A program made the translations under genes and the position numbers. A stretch of DNA of 64,000 nucleotides from an uncultured Flavobacterium sp. (GTDB lineage Bacteria > Bacteroidota > Bacteroidia > Flavobacteriales > Flavobacteriaceae), in the NCBI GenBank assembly GCA_943912855.1, contig CALTVC010000003.1, positions 186,001 through 250,000 on the forward strand, read 5' to 3'. Each line of letters begins with the position of its first letter. Position 1 is the stretch's first letter. The notes beneath the pieces are model-generated. The model was not told the origin of the DNA. It worked only from the letters and a program-made list of their open reading frames with translations, and did no database searches. Positions 49,256-57,612 of this stretch are shown piece after piece.

Positions 49256-50689
49256 TTATCCTTCGATTTCAGAAACCCTTAGTGTATTTACCATACCACG
49301 TTCTGCAACCGGCATAGCAGCAAGATTAATAACAATATCACCTTTTTCTACCACACCTTTTTCAAGAGCGATAGTGTTTACATCTACTACAGTTTCGTCT
49401 GTACTAAGCGACTTGTCGTAGTAGAATGAGCTAACACCCCAAAGTAGGCTAAGCTGCGTAAGTATCTTCCTGTTGTCTGTAAACACAAGGATACGAGAGT
49501 TTGGCCTCCAAGCAGAAATCTGGAATGCAGTATATCCGCTGTTTGTAAGCGTACAGATAGCTTTAGCCTGAACTGTACCTGCCATCTGGGCAGCGTGGTA
49601 ACATATAGACTTAGTAATGTAACGCTTAGTACGTACAGTAGGTACGTTTTGCGGTACATGTATAAGCGGAGAATCTTCTACAGCTTCAATGATTTGAGTC
49701 ATCTTCTCAATAACCTGAACCGGGTAGTTACCTACAGAAGTTTCACCAGAAAGCATTACCGCATCAGCACCGTCCATTACAGAGTTCGCTACGTCGTTAA
49801 CCTCAGCACGTGTAGGTGTAAGACTGCTAATCATGGTTTCCATCATCTGCGTAGCCACAATTACAGGGATACGTGCAGTCTTGGCACGGTTGATAAGTTT
49901 CTTCTGGATAAGTGGCACTTCATGAGCAGGCATTTCCACACCCAGGTCACCACGAGCCACCATAAGACCATCACAGTAAGCAACAATCTTATCTATATTT
50001 TCTACACCTTCCGGTTTTTCAATTTTAGCTACGATAGGAATCTTAACATCAGTATGCTCAGCGATAAGTTCCTGAAGATCCTGAAGGTCGCGCGGCGTAC
50101 GTACAAACGAAAGTGCAATCCAGTCTACCTGAGCATTGATAGCAAAGATAGCATCGCGAATGTCTTTCTCTGTAAGTGCAGGAAGCGATACTTTAGTATT
50201 AGGAAGGTTTACACCTTTTTTAGACTTAAGCGGACCACCTTGTATAACTACAGTTTTAACTTCGTTAGTCTTATCTGTTTCTATAACTTCAAAAATAAGC
50301 TTACCGTCATCAAGAAGTATCCTCTCGCCAGCGTTTACGTCATTAGGGAATGCTTTGTAGTTCATGTACACCCTTTCGGCAGTACCAGGAACATCTTCAG
50401 CAGTCTGGAATGTGATTACATCACCAGGGTTAACCACTACGTCTTCCTTCATAACACCTACTCTTAGTTTAGGTCCCTGAAGGTCGGCAAGGATTGCAGC
50501 GTTGTAACCAAACTCTTCGTTTAGTCCACGAATGATGTCTATACGCTCCTGTACGTCTGCGTAATCTGCGTGCGAAAAGTTGATCCTGAATACGTTTACA
50601 CCGGCAATTATCATGTCATTGATAACTTCCCTTGTGCTGCAGGCAGGACCCAGCGTGGCTACAATTTTTGTTTTCTTGTTTGTCGGCAT
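49256..50689 (-). CDS. pyk: Pyruvate kinase
   Basis: The 477-residue enzyme converts phosphoenolpyruvate and ADP to pyruvate and ATP. The opening TKIVATLGPACST, the active-site segment VAKIEKPEGVENIDKIV with the catalytic Lys, the MVARGDLGVEMP and the VATQMMETMISSLTPTRAEVNDVANSV segments are all present. It begins 4 bp downstream of the IPExxxVDY-family gene on the same strand, so the two are co-transcribed. It ends at the bidirectional terminator. Confidence 0.97.
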   Translation of the reverse strand: MPTNKKTKIVATLGPACSTREVINDMIIAGVNVFRINFSHADYADVQERIDIIRGLNEEFGYNAAILADLQGPKLRVGVMKEDVVVNPGDVITFQTAEDVPGTAERVYMNYKAFPNDVNAGERILLDDGKLIFEVIETDKTNEVKTVVIQGGPLKSKKGVNLPNTKVSLPALTEKDIRDAIFAINAQVDWIALSFVRTPRDLQDLQELIAEHTDVKIPIVAKIEKPEGVENIDKIVAYCDGLMVARGDLGVEMPAHEVPLIQKKLINRAKTARIPVIVATQMMETMISSLTPTRAEVNDVANSVMDGADAVMLSGETSVGNYPVQVIEKMTQIIEAVEDSPLIHVPQNVPTVRTKRYITKSICYHAAQMAGTVQAKAICTLTNSGYTAFQISAWRPNSRILVFTDNRKILTQLSLLWGVSSFYYDKSLSTDETVVDVNTIALEKGVVEKGDIVINLAAMPVAERGMVNTLRVSEIEG

Positions 50690-50693
50690 TCTC

Positions 50694-51170
50694 TTAAAAA
50701 ATTAAGTTGTTTTTCGATTTAAGTTTATAGTGGTCTACTTTATAGGCAGTAGTAATGTGCTTTACCTGCAAGAGGCGCTGCAGCGTGTCGTCTTCCTGAT
50801 AGCCGTTCTCTATTTTCAGCACAAAGTCGGCCGTTTTCAGTTCAGGCAAAAAAAACACGTTGGTACTAAAAGCATACATATCTGCATTAAAAAGCAAACC
50901 TGCGTTTGTTTGTACAGTGGATATACTATTTTTGTTTTGTATGAGGTGCCATGCGATTTCATTATCTTCATCTTCAAAGAAATAACGCGAGAAGAAAGCC
51001 AAATCCTCCTTTTGCTTTACACCCAGGTCGTTTGGGCATTTCTCAAGCTTTATTTCCAGCTCCCTGTTTACAAAATAGGCCAACCTGTAATCTTCGAGAG
51101 ACGAATGTATGGCAATGAGGGAATAATCCACATCTTCAAAATCGTCTATCTGCAATTTATGGACAGCCAT
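50694..51170 (-). CDS. IPExxxVDY-family protein
   Basis: The 158-residue protein belongs to a Bacteroidota family of unknown function found next to pyruvate kinase and ribonuclease III genes. The opening MAVHKLQIDDFEDVDYSLIAIHSSLEDYRLAYFVNRELEI is typical. It is acidic and without a signal peptide, so it is cytosolic. Its stop is 4 bp before the pyk start. The family name refers to a motif that is degenerate or absent here, so the call rests on overall pattern and location. Confidence 0.8.
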   Translation of the reverse strand: MAVHKLQIDDFEDVDYSLIAIHSSLEDYRLAYFVNRELEIKLEKCPNDLGVKQKEDLAFFSRYFFEDEDNEIAWHLIQNKNSISTVQTNAGLLFNADMYAFSTNVFFLPELKTADFVLKIENGYQEDDTLQRLLQVKHITTAYKVDHYKLKSKNNLIF

Positions 51171-51288
51171 GGTACTTTCACTACAAATAAGTCGTAAATA
51201 TATGACTTAAAAATTACAAAAAATAATCTTAAAATTAAGTTTACGCTATTTTCTACACGAAAACGATTTAGTAGAATACGAAGTTCAT

Positions 51289-52035
51289 TTATTTTTTGTT
51301 AATTTTTTCCTGAAATGCAAAATACGCTCTTTGCGAAGCCTTCTCTTCTGCTTTTTTCTTAGAAGTAGCTCTCGCCTTGGCTACAATTTGCCCATCGATT
51401 TTCAGCTTAACACCAAAATGCTTCTGACCTTCAACACCATTGTCTTCATACACCTCATAATGGAATGGTTTTTTCTGCTTTTGGCACCACTCTATTAAAA
51501 GGCTTTTGTAGCTAATGACTTTCCCTTCCAGTTTAGGAATGTCTACGTAAGGTAAAACCACTTTATCCTGAATGAATTTTTCGCAATAGCTAAAACCCCT
51601 ATCCAGGTAAATGGCACCTACAAAGGCTTCAAAAAGATTACCGTGAATGTTTTCTCCAAAGTGCTGTGCAGAAACCTTGCTTTCTACCCACTTAATAAGA
51701 TTAAGGTCGCGCCCCAGCTCATTAAGGTGTTCACGGCTTACAATTTTAGAACGCATTTTAGTAAGATACCCTTCATCTCCGGTGGGCACTTCGTTAAACA
51801 AATGCGCAGCTATAACTGAGCCCAGCATGGCATCTCCAAGAAATTCGAGTCTTTCGTAGTTGATGGGGTTTCCGTTTTCGTCCTGCTTGTTACTACTACG
51901 ATGCGTAAAGGCGCGTTTGTAGTGGTTTAGCTCTATGGGAGCAAAACCAAGTATAGCCTGCATTTCGGAAAAAAAAATCCCGCCCTCATTAGGAACCGGG
52001 CGGGATTTTGAAAATATTTTTTTAAAGAATCCCAT
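51289..52035 (-). CDS. rnc: Ribonuclease III
   Basis: This 248-residue endonuclease cuts double-stranded RNA in rRNA maturation and mRNA turnover. The signature ERLEFLGDAMLGSV (about residues 62-75) holds the catalytic Glu and Asp, and the second catalytic Glu is in FEAFVGAIYLD. A double-stranded RNA-binding domain follows (about 175-245). The long N-terminal extension before the RNase domain is usual in flavobacteria. It lies 6 bp after fabF on the same strand. Confidence 0.96.
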   Translation of the reverse strand: MGFFKKIFSKSRPVPNEGGIFFSEMQAILGFAPIELNHYKRAFTHRSSNKQDENGNPINYERLEFLGDAMLGSVIAAHLFNEVPTGDEGYLTKMRSKIVSREHLNELGRDLNLIKWVESKVSAQHFGENIHGNLFEAFVGAIYLDRGFSYCEKFIQDKVVLPYVDIPKLEGKVISYKSLLIEWCQKQKKPFHYEVYEDNGVEGQKHFGVKLKIDGQIVAKARATSKKKAEEKASQRAYFAFQEKINKK

Positions 52036-52041
52036 AACGGA

Positions 52042-53295
52042 CTATTCTTCTAGCTTTTTAACAAGCACACAAGCGTTGTGCCCACCAAAACCAAAGGTGT
52101 TGCTCATTACCACTTTCATATCGCGTTTTTGCGCTTTATTAAAGGTAAAGTTAAGCTTAGGATCAATGTTTTCATCGTCCGTAAAATGGTTAATGGTAGG
52201 AGGCACTATGCCGTACTTTATAGACAGGATAGAAGCAATAGTTTCTATGGCTCCCGCAGCACCCAGAAGGTGGCCCGTCATACTCTTAGTAGAGTTTAGG
52301 TTCAGCGTATAGGCATGCTCGCCAAACACCTCAAGAATAGCCTTGCTCTCAGCTATATCGCCAAGTGGCGTGCTGGTACCGTGCATGTTTACACCGTCTA
52401 CGTCTTCAGGCTTAAGGCCTGCATCTCTAAGACAGTTAATCATTACGTTTTTAGCACCAAGTCCTTCAGGGTGCGGAGCAGTAATATGGTGTGCATCAGC
52501 ACTCATACCACCACCGCCTATTTCGCAGTATATTTTTGCCCCACGCGCTTTTGCGTGCTCATATTCTTCAAGAATAAGGGCTCCGGCACCTTCACCAAGA
52601 ACAAAACCTTCACGGTCTTTGTCCATAGGGCGGCTTGCCGTAGCAGGGTCGTCATTTCTTGTACTAAGGGCATGAAGAGCATTAAAGCCTCCCATACCGG
52701 CTATGGTTACGGCAGCTTCACTACCTCCGCTCACCATTACGTCGGCATGGCCAAGGCGTATATAGTTAAACGCATCTATAAGCGCGTTTGTAGAGGAAGC
52801 ACAGGCACTAACCGTAGTAAAGTTAGGCCCACGGAAACCGTATTTCATAGATATGTGTCCACCGGCTATATCAGCAATCATTTTAGGGATAAAGAACGGA
52901 TTGAATTTTGGCACTCCGTTTCCTGTAGCCCATCCGATTACTTCTTCCTGGAAAGTTTCAAGGCCTCCTATACCAGAGCCCCATATAACCCCTACCCTGT
53001 CTTTATCCAGGGTTTCCATATTAAAACCGGCATCACTCACAGCCTCTTCGCTGGCTACCATGGCATACTGCGCATAGCGGTCCATCTTACGGGCTTCTTT
53101 GCGGTCTATAAAGTCTTCAACTTTAAAGTTCTTTACTTCGCACGCAAATTTTGTTTTAAAGTTGGTGGTATCAAAATACGTAATAGGCGCGGCACCGCTA
53201 ACCCCGTTTATAAGGTTATTCCAGTATTCTTCTACGGTATTGCCTATAGGAGTAAGCGCCCCAAGGCCGGTTACCACAACTCTCCTTAACGTCAT
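52042..53295 (-). CDS. fabF: 3-oxoacyl-ACP synthase II
   Basis: This 417-residue KAS II condenses acyl-ACP with malonyl-ACP in fatty-acid elongation. The catalytic Cys is in TVSACASSTNALIDAF (about residue 165), and the His pair lies in MHGTSTPLGD and KSMTGHLLGAAG. The end FGFGGHNACVLVKK is standard. It is preceded on the same strand by acpP, with about 210 bp between them holding two hairpins, and followed closely by rnc, the common acpP-fabF-rnc order. Confidence 0.97.
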   Translation of the reverse strand: MTLRRVVVTGLGALTPIGNTVEEYWNNLINGVSGAAPITYFDTTNFKTKFACEVKNFKVEDFIDRKEARKMDRYAQYAMVASEEAVSDAGFNMETLDKDRVGVIWGSGIGGLETFQEEVIGWATGNGVPKFNPFFIPKMIADIAGGHISMKYGFRGPNFTTVSACASSTNALIDAFNYIRLGHADVMVSGGSEAAVTIAGMGGFNALHALSTRNDDPATASRPMDKDREGFVLGEGAGALILEEYEHAKARGAKIYCEIGGGGMSADAHHITAPHPEGLGAKNVMINCLRDAGLKPEDVDGVNMHGTSTPLGDIAESKAILEVFGEHAYTLNLNSTKSMTGHLLGAAGAIETIASILSIKYGIVPPTINHFTDDENIDPKLNFTFNKAQKRDMKVVMSNTFGFGGHNACVLVKKLEE

Positions 53296-53399
53296 ACAGT
53301 TACTTTTTGGTTATAGTTATAAAACAATACCCATGCGCCTTATATATAAAACCAGGTTAAATATAAAGAAAACATGGGTATTGGTATGCTTTATACAGT

Positions 53400-53499
53400 G
53401 CCGCATTGCGGCGTTTTTTTAAATCCGGCTATCAGACAACCCCACCGGGGAACACAAATAAACAATAACATCCACGCAACAAAAGCTACATGGATGTTA
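53400..53499 (-). other. Hairpins between acpP and fabF
   Basis: TAACATCCA (53466-53474) pairs with TGGATGTTA (53491-53499) across 16 nt, just past the acpP stop at 53508. A second short hairpin, GCCGC/GCGGC, lies at 53400-53412. The first has only a weak T stretch on the minus strand, so partial termination or mRNA processing that favours acpP is possible. Confidence 0.5.
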
Positions 53500-53507
53500 A
53501 ATATTTA

Positions 53508-53744
53508 TTACTTCTTTGCTTCTTCTATGTAAGAAATAGCCTGACCAACAGTAGAGATGTTTTCAGCCTGATCGTCTGGAATCTGGATATCAAATTCTTT
53601 CTCAAACTCCATGATAAGCTCAACTGTATCTAGTGAATCCGCTCCAAGATCGTTAGTGAAGCTCGCTTCTGATACCACCTCGTTTTCGTCAACACCTAGT
53701 TTGTCTACGATAATCGCTTTTACTCTTGATGCAATGTCTGACAT
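53508..53744 (-). CDS. acpP: Acyl carrier protein
   Basis: The 78-residue acidic helical protein carries the DSL motif in DLGADSLDTVELIMEFEKEF; its Ser (about residue 38) receives the 4'-phosphopantetheine arm. The length and charge are those of AcpP. It supplies all growing acyl chains to FabH and FabF, both encoded in this window. A perfect promoter box lies 31 bp upstream of its start. Confidence 0.98.
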   Translation of the reverse strand: MSDIASRVKAIIVDKLGVDENEVVSEASFTNDLGADSLDTVELIMEFEKEFDIQIPDDQAENISTVGQAISYIEEAKK

Positions 53745-53774
53745 AATCTTTAATTTTAGAATTTAAATTGACGG

Positions 53775-53782
53775 CAAAAATA
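53775..53782 (-). promoter_or_regulatory. Putative -7 box (TATTTTTG, minus strand) for acpP
   Basis: An exact TAnnTTTG match lies 31 bp before the acpP start. The expected -33 region has GTG rather than TTG. Confidence 0.5.
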
Positions 53783-53920
53783 AAAAACTTTATTTTAAAA
53801 CCACGCATTCACTAAAAAATGTGAGTACTAAGGTAAAAAATTAATTTTAGAAAAATGTGAAACCCTTGTTATTTTGCGGGATTTAATTCTTTTTTTTGCA
53901 CTTTGAAAACGGTTATTAAA

Positions 53921-54484
53921 ATGAAAAATATCGTGATTTTCGCCTCCGGAGGAGGGAGCAATGCCGAAAAAATCATCAGCTTTTTTGCCGAAAGCCCCCT
54001 TGCAAGGGTAGTATTGGTACTAAGCAACAACAGTAACGCAGGTGTTTTAGACAAGGCAAAAGCGCATAATATCCCCACCCTTACCTTCACAAAAGAGGAA
54101 CTAAATAATGGCTGGGTACTGCGTCATCTGACGGCTTTTAACCCTCATCTTATTGTATTGGCAGGCTTTTTACAGAAGTTTCCATCTGATATTATTGCCG
54201 CATATCCGCATAAAGTGATTAACATTCACCCTGCTTTGTTGCCAAAATATGGCGGAAAAGGCATGTACGGCATACACGTTCACCGCGCCATTTTAGAAAA
54301 CAAAGAGCCCGAAACCGGCATTACCATACACTATGTAGATGACAACTACGACGAAGGCAACATTATTTTTCAGCAGGCAATAGCTATCGAAGAATGCGTT
54401 ACCCCGGAAGAAGTGGCCGCAAAAGTGCTTACACTGGAACACGAGCATTTTCCGAAAGTAATTGAGAAGCTGATTACTGAATAG
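53921..54484 (+). CDS. purN: Phosphoribosylglycinamide formyltransferase
   Basis: The 187-residue enzyme (start at 53921, MKNIVIFASGGGSNAEKI) transfers a formyl group from 10-formyl-tetrahydrofolate to GAR in purine synthesis. The N-terminal GGGSN loop, LAGFLQKFP, the HPALLPKYGGKGMYGIHVH motif with the catalytic His, and ETGITIHYVDDNYDEG with the catalytic Asp are visible. An upstream ATG at 53903 adds six residues and is less likely. It diverges from acpP and is followed by a spacer with a long inverted repeat. Confidence 0.95.
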   Translation: MKNIVIFASGGGSNAEKIISFFAESPLARVVLVLSNNSNAGVLDKAKAHNIPTLTFTKEELNNGWVLRHLTAFNPHLIVLAGFLQKFPSDIIAAYPHKVINIHPALLPKYGGKGMYGIHVHRAILENKEPETGITIHYVDDNYDEGNIIFQQAIAIEECVTPEEVAAKVLTLEHEHFPKVIEKLITE

Positions 54485-54568
54485 ATTATTGGATTGTTAG
54501 ATATTTAGATTGCAAGAAAATGATGCTTATCCAAACACCAAGTCTAAAAATCTAAAAATCAAACGTTC
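54484..54568. repeat. Long imperfect inverted repeat of GATTTTTAGA-type words
   Basis: The 28-nt arms (54484-54511 and 54541-54568) match at about 21 positions after reverse complementing. Both are built of TTTAGAT/ATCTAAAA words, with a further copy at 54567-54578. It lies between purN and rnhA, both rightward. Confidence 0.65.
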
Positions 54569-54596
54569 TAAAAATCAAATTAACGAATAACCTAAA

Positions 54597-55067
54597 ATGC
54601 ATACCGTACATATATATACTGATGGCGCAGCCAAAGGAAATCCCGGACCGGGTGGCTACGGCGTTATCCTGGAACAGGTAGGCACCGGTTACCGCAAGGA
54701 GTTTTATGAGGGATTCAGGCTTACGACCAACAACCGCATGGAACTGCTTGCCGTGATTGTAGGGCTGGAAAAACTAACCAAGCCCGGCACAGCGGTACTT
54801 GTAGTGAGCGACAGTAAATATGTGGTAGACAGCGCCAGCAAGGGCTGGGTTTTTGGATGGGAGAAAAAAGGCTTTAAGGAGCGCAAGAATGCCGATCTAT
54901 GGAAGCGTTTCCTAAAAATATACCGTCAGCACAAAGTAGATTTTAAGTGGATAAAAGGACATAATCAGCATCCGCAAAACGAGCGTTGCGACCAGCTTGC
55001 CGTTATGGCTGCCACAGGAACTGATTTACATATTGATGCTTTTTATGAGCAACAGGGAGAAGAGTAA
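54597..55067 (+). CDS. rnhA: Ribonuclease HI
   Basis: This 156-residue enzyme cleaves RNA in RNA-DNA hybrids. The four carboxylates are in IYTDGAAKGNPGPGG (Asp near residue 8), TTNNRMELLAV (Glu), SDSKYVVDS (Asp near 75) and the late WIKGHNQHPQNERCDQLA (His and Asp). The KGW...KERKNADLWKR segment is the basic handle. Its stop abuts the stop of the convergent gene at 55068 with no gap. Confidence 0.96.
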   Translation: MHTVHIYTDGAAKGNPGPGGYGVILEQVGTGYRKEFYEGFRLTTNNRMELLAVIVGLEKLTKPGTAVLVVSDSKYVVDSASKGWVFGWEKKGFKERKNADLWKRFLKIYRQHKVDFKWIKGHNQHPQNERCDQLAVMAATGTDLHIDAFYEQQGEE

Positions 55068-55466
55068 TTAACTCCACATCATCCTTATTTTTACATGATT
55101 TCTTTTAACTTCTACGGTTCCTCCGGTAGCTTTTTGCTCGCCAGGATAAACCTCAAATAAAGTAGCACCAGCATTATACACCGGTTTATTATCTTTTAAT
55201 CTTCTGCTGTCTTTAATCCACTTTTCAATTGTAGTAGCGTCCGCATCAAACTCTATTTCAAAACTTCGCGTAAAAGCACTCCCCGATTTGCTCATCTTTA
55301 CATTAGAGATATTATCAGGAAACGGCGCAAGACCTCCCCATTCCTGTACTGTCAGAGCTACCTCTTCTTGTTGCCACGGAAACACTATTCCTGAAAAGAA
55401 ACAAACATAAGTCCCTACAAAGAATATGACGAGGAAAATAAAAAACGGCTTTAATATCTTTTTCAT
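55068..55466 (-). CDS. Small single-pass membrane protein of unknown function
   Basis: Read from the start at 55466 (MKKILKPFFIFLVIFFVG) this 132-residue protein has one N-terminal membrane segment and a periplasmic domain of about 100 residues with no motif I know. A longer reading to 55508 would take in the hairpin terminator of the gene behind it. It ends tail-to-tail with rnhA and carries no signal-cleavage site that I can see, so it is likely membrane-anchored. Confidence 0.65.
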   Translation of the reverse strand: MKKILKPFFIFLVIFFVGTYVCFFSGIVFPWQQEEVALTVQEWGGLAPFPDNISNVKMSKSGSAFTRSFEIEFDADATTIEKWIKDSRRLKDNKPVYNAGATLFEVYPGEQKATGGTVEVKRNHVKIRMMWS

Positions 55467-55490
55467 AAAAAATGATTGGTATCCAAAATT

Positions 55491-55528
55491 AAAAAAACCT
55501 GAACACATAATCGCGTTCAGGTTTTTTT
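55491..55528. terminator. Bidirectional hairpin terminator
   Basis: CCTGAAC (55498-55504) and GTTCAGG (55515-55521) pair across 10 nt, with A and T runs on the two sides. It would end the transcript of the 43-residue gene read leftward. Confidence 0.8.
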
Positions 55529-55558
55529 ATGTCGTTAATCGCAATCGTTTGCGAATTC

Positions 55559-55690
55559 TTAGCTAAAAAAAGCCAGGGCTAGTAGGCACAATCCCACCAC
55601 CGATGCTACGCTGGCAGCAAGCATCTTGGTGAACATTCCTTCCGGAAGCTCGTCCATTGACCTGAACCCTTGGTTGTCATTTGTTGTCAT
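55559..55690 (-). CDS. 43-residue hydrophobic small protein
   Basis: Translated from 55690 this gives MTTNDNQGFRSMDELPEGMF followed by a hydrophobic helix of about 20 residues ending FFS. The charged N-terminus and single C-terminal membrane helix suggest a tail-anchored small protein. Its codon use looks like that of the neighbouring genes, and it is followed at once by a strong hairpin terminator, which supports it as a real gene. No family is recognised. Confidence 0.55.
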   Translation of the reverse strand: MTTNDNQGFRSMDELPEGMFTKMLAASVASVVGLCLLALAFFS

Positions 55691-55881
55691 TACTGTTTAT
55701 TTTTTAAGGTTGTTACATTAAAGTTACGCCGTCATTTACATCAATCTTCACAAGAAAATATTAATTTAAACCTTACAATGCGTTAACATTTATATCACTA
55801 ACGACAAACATATACTTTTATTATATATGAGTCAATACATTATGCTTCAGAAACGCTTAATTTAACATTTAATGCTTCGTT

Positions 55882-56463
55882 TTAAAGCAAATTAAAACTC
55901 TGAGGGTTCTTGTCATATAAATAAAGTAAGAAAAAACACATAGATACAAAACCCAATGTATAACGAGATAGGCGCGAGTCCGAATCATTCATGAACTCTA
56001 AATACGCATTTCGGATTAGAATAATAATCCAGACGACAAAACCAATTGTTAGAGGAAAAAGCAGAAAGGCCACAAACTTAAACTCATCCCCGAATAACTG
56101 CCAATTATCATTATACCACCGTGTTCGATATGGAGGTTTAAGAGCATGCTGAACAAGAAAATTGTCCCATGATTGCCTGTTATTAAAATAATGCGTTTGA
56201 CCGGTATCTTCAGAAACAACAAAAAATCCAGAAATAGGTTTTTGAGTCTCTCCTATGACGTTGCCTTTATAGAAATACCACTTTACCAGTTTTGTAACAG
56301 GCGGAGCATAAAGATAATTTTTAAAATACAAGACCAAACCATCATTAGAATTCGTTTTTTGTATTTCATTGCCTCCCGGAGTAATAGCAGACCAATCGCC
56401 CATGCCTACACTACCAAAAGCCTGATATGAAACAAGTAGAAAGAAAACGATTAATCTTTGCAT
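55882..56463 (-). CDS. Membrane protein of unknown function
   Basis: The 193-residue product has a signal-like N-terminus (MQRLIVFFLLVSYQAFG) and two later hydrophobic segments (about residues 132-152 and 166-185), the first strongly hydrophobic (FVAFLLFPLTIGFVVWIIILI). Between them is a short charged loop (RNAYLEFMNDSDSRLSR). No motif is recognised. A TATATTTG box (minus strand, 56483-56490) precedes it. It is divergent from the PfkB gene. Confidence 0.6.
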   Translation of the reverse strand: MQRLIVFFLLVSYQAFGSVGMGDWSAITPGGNEIQKTNSNDGLVLYFKNYLYAPPVTKLVKWYFYKGNVIGETQKPISGFFVVSEDTGQTHYFNNRQSWDNFLVQHALKPPYRTRWYNDNWQLFGDEFKFVAFLLFPLTIGFVVWIIILIRNAYLEFMNDSDSRLSRYTLGFVSMCFFLLYLYDKNPQSFNLL

Positions 56464-56482
56464 AAAGTTGGTGGCTTTTACG

Positions 56483-56490
56483 CAAATATA
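56483..56490 (-). promoter_or_regulatory. Putative -7 box (TATATTTG, minus strand)
   Basis: An exact TAnnTTTG match lies 20 bp before the start of the membrane protein at 56463. No -33 box at the proper distance. Confidence 0.45.
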
Positions 56491-56550
56491 CCCTTTTACC
56501 CAAAACTTTAACCCTCTATCTTACTATAACTTAAATTGATTACAGGCATA

Positions 56551-56581
56551 TTGTTACTATCAACTGTTTACACTATCTTTG
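56551..56581 (+). promoter_or_regulatory. Promoter of the PfkB gene
   Basis: TTG (56551-56553) and TATCTTTG (56574-56581) are 20 bp apart, close to the Bacteroidota consensus. The start codon at 56609 is 28 bp further on. Confidence 0.6.
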
Positions 56582-56608
56582 CATCCTCAATTTTGTGACT
56601 GGAAACAA

Positions 56609-57538
56609 ATGAACAAACTACTTATTGTAGGTACTGTGGCTTTTGATGCCATAGAAACCCCTTTCGGCAAAACCGACAAAATACTTGGCGGTGCCGCTAC
56701 ATACATTGGCCTTTCGGCTTCATTTTTTAAGGTAAAAAGCGCCATAGTATCTGTTGTGGGCGAAGACTTCCCGCAGGAATACATAGATATGCTAAACAAC
56801 AAAGGCATAGATACTACTGCCATTGAGGTAGTTCCTGGTGGAAAGACATTCTTCTGGGCAGGCCGTTACCATAACGACCTTAACAGCCGTGATACCCTTG
56901 ACACACAACTAAATGTACTTGCTGATTTCCAGCCAAAAGTACCGGCTAACTTTACCGATGCCGAAGTGGTAATGCTGGGTAACCTGCACCCTATTGTACA
57001 AACCAGCGTTCTTGACCAACTTACTGCAACGCCAAAGCTTGTAGTGCTGGACACGATGAACTTCTGGATGGACTGCGCGCTTCCTGAACTTATGGATGTT
57101 ATAAAACGTGTGGACGTTATTACCATAAACGACGAAGAGGCACGTCAGCTGAGTGGCGAATACAGCCTTGTTAAAGCTGCTGCCAAAATACACACTATGG
57201 GACCTAAATACGTAGTGATTAAAAAAGGTGAACACGGCGCACTATTGTTCCACGATAAAAATGTGTTCTTTGCTCCTGCCCTTCCGCTTGAGGAAGTATT
57301 TGACCCTACCGGAGCCGGTGATACCTTTGCCGGTGGTTTTAGCGGATACATTGCACAAAGCGAAAACATTTCGTTTACCAACCTGAAAAACGCTATCATT
57401 CACGGTTCTAACCTGGCATCGTTCTGCGTAGAGAAGTTTGGCACAGAACGCATGGAAGCACTTCAGAAAGAAGAAGTACTAAGTCGCCTGCAACAATTTA
57501 AAGCACTCACACAGTTTGACATAGAACTGGAAGATTAA
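56609..57538 (+). CDS. PfkB-family carbohydrate kinase
   Basis: The 309-residue protein (start at 56609, MNKLLIVGTVAFDAIETPFG) is a ribokinase-type sugar or nucleoside kinase. The N-terminal substrate-binding part and the C-terminal DPTGAGDTFAGGFSG motif (about residues 232-246), which holds the catalytic Asp and the anion hole, are present. The substrate cannot be told. A promoter and a terminator frame it, and the PurF-like gene follows on the same strand. An upstream ATG at 56579 would start within the promoter box. Confidence 0.9.
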   Translation: MNKLLIVGTVAFDAIETPFGKTDKILGGAATYIGLSASFFKVKSAIVSVVGEDFPQEYIDMLNNKGIDTTAIEVVPGGKTFFWAGRYHNDLNSRDTLDTQLNVLADFQPKVPANFTDAEVVMLGNLHPIVQTSVLDQLTATPKLVVLDTMNFWMDCALPELMDVIKRVDVITINDEEARQLSGEYSLVKAAAKIHTMGPKYVVIKKGEHGALLFHDKNVFFAPALPLEEVFDPTGAGDTFAGGFSGYIAQSENISFTNLKNAIIHGSNLASFCVEKFGTERMEALQKEEVLSRLQQFKALTQFDIELED

Positions 57539-57546
57539 TACAACAA

Positions 57547-57573
57547 TTAAGCCTCATTACGGGGCTTTTTTTG
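57547..57573 (+). terminator. Hairpin terminator after the PfkB gene
   Basis: The stem AAGCCTC (57549-57555) and GGGGCTT (57561-57567), with one G-T pair, a 5-nt loop and a T run after it. It lies about 10 bp past the stop codon. Confidence 0.72.
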
Positions 57574-57612
57574 ATATATAACTACTACACACAACTAACA
57601 ACAACATACACT

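Noticed and set aside
53400..53420. GC hairpin followed by T residues as a terminator
   Set aside because: The T run is on the plus strand, but the genes on both sides are read leftward, so it does not terminate any known transcript in that direction.
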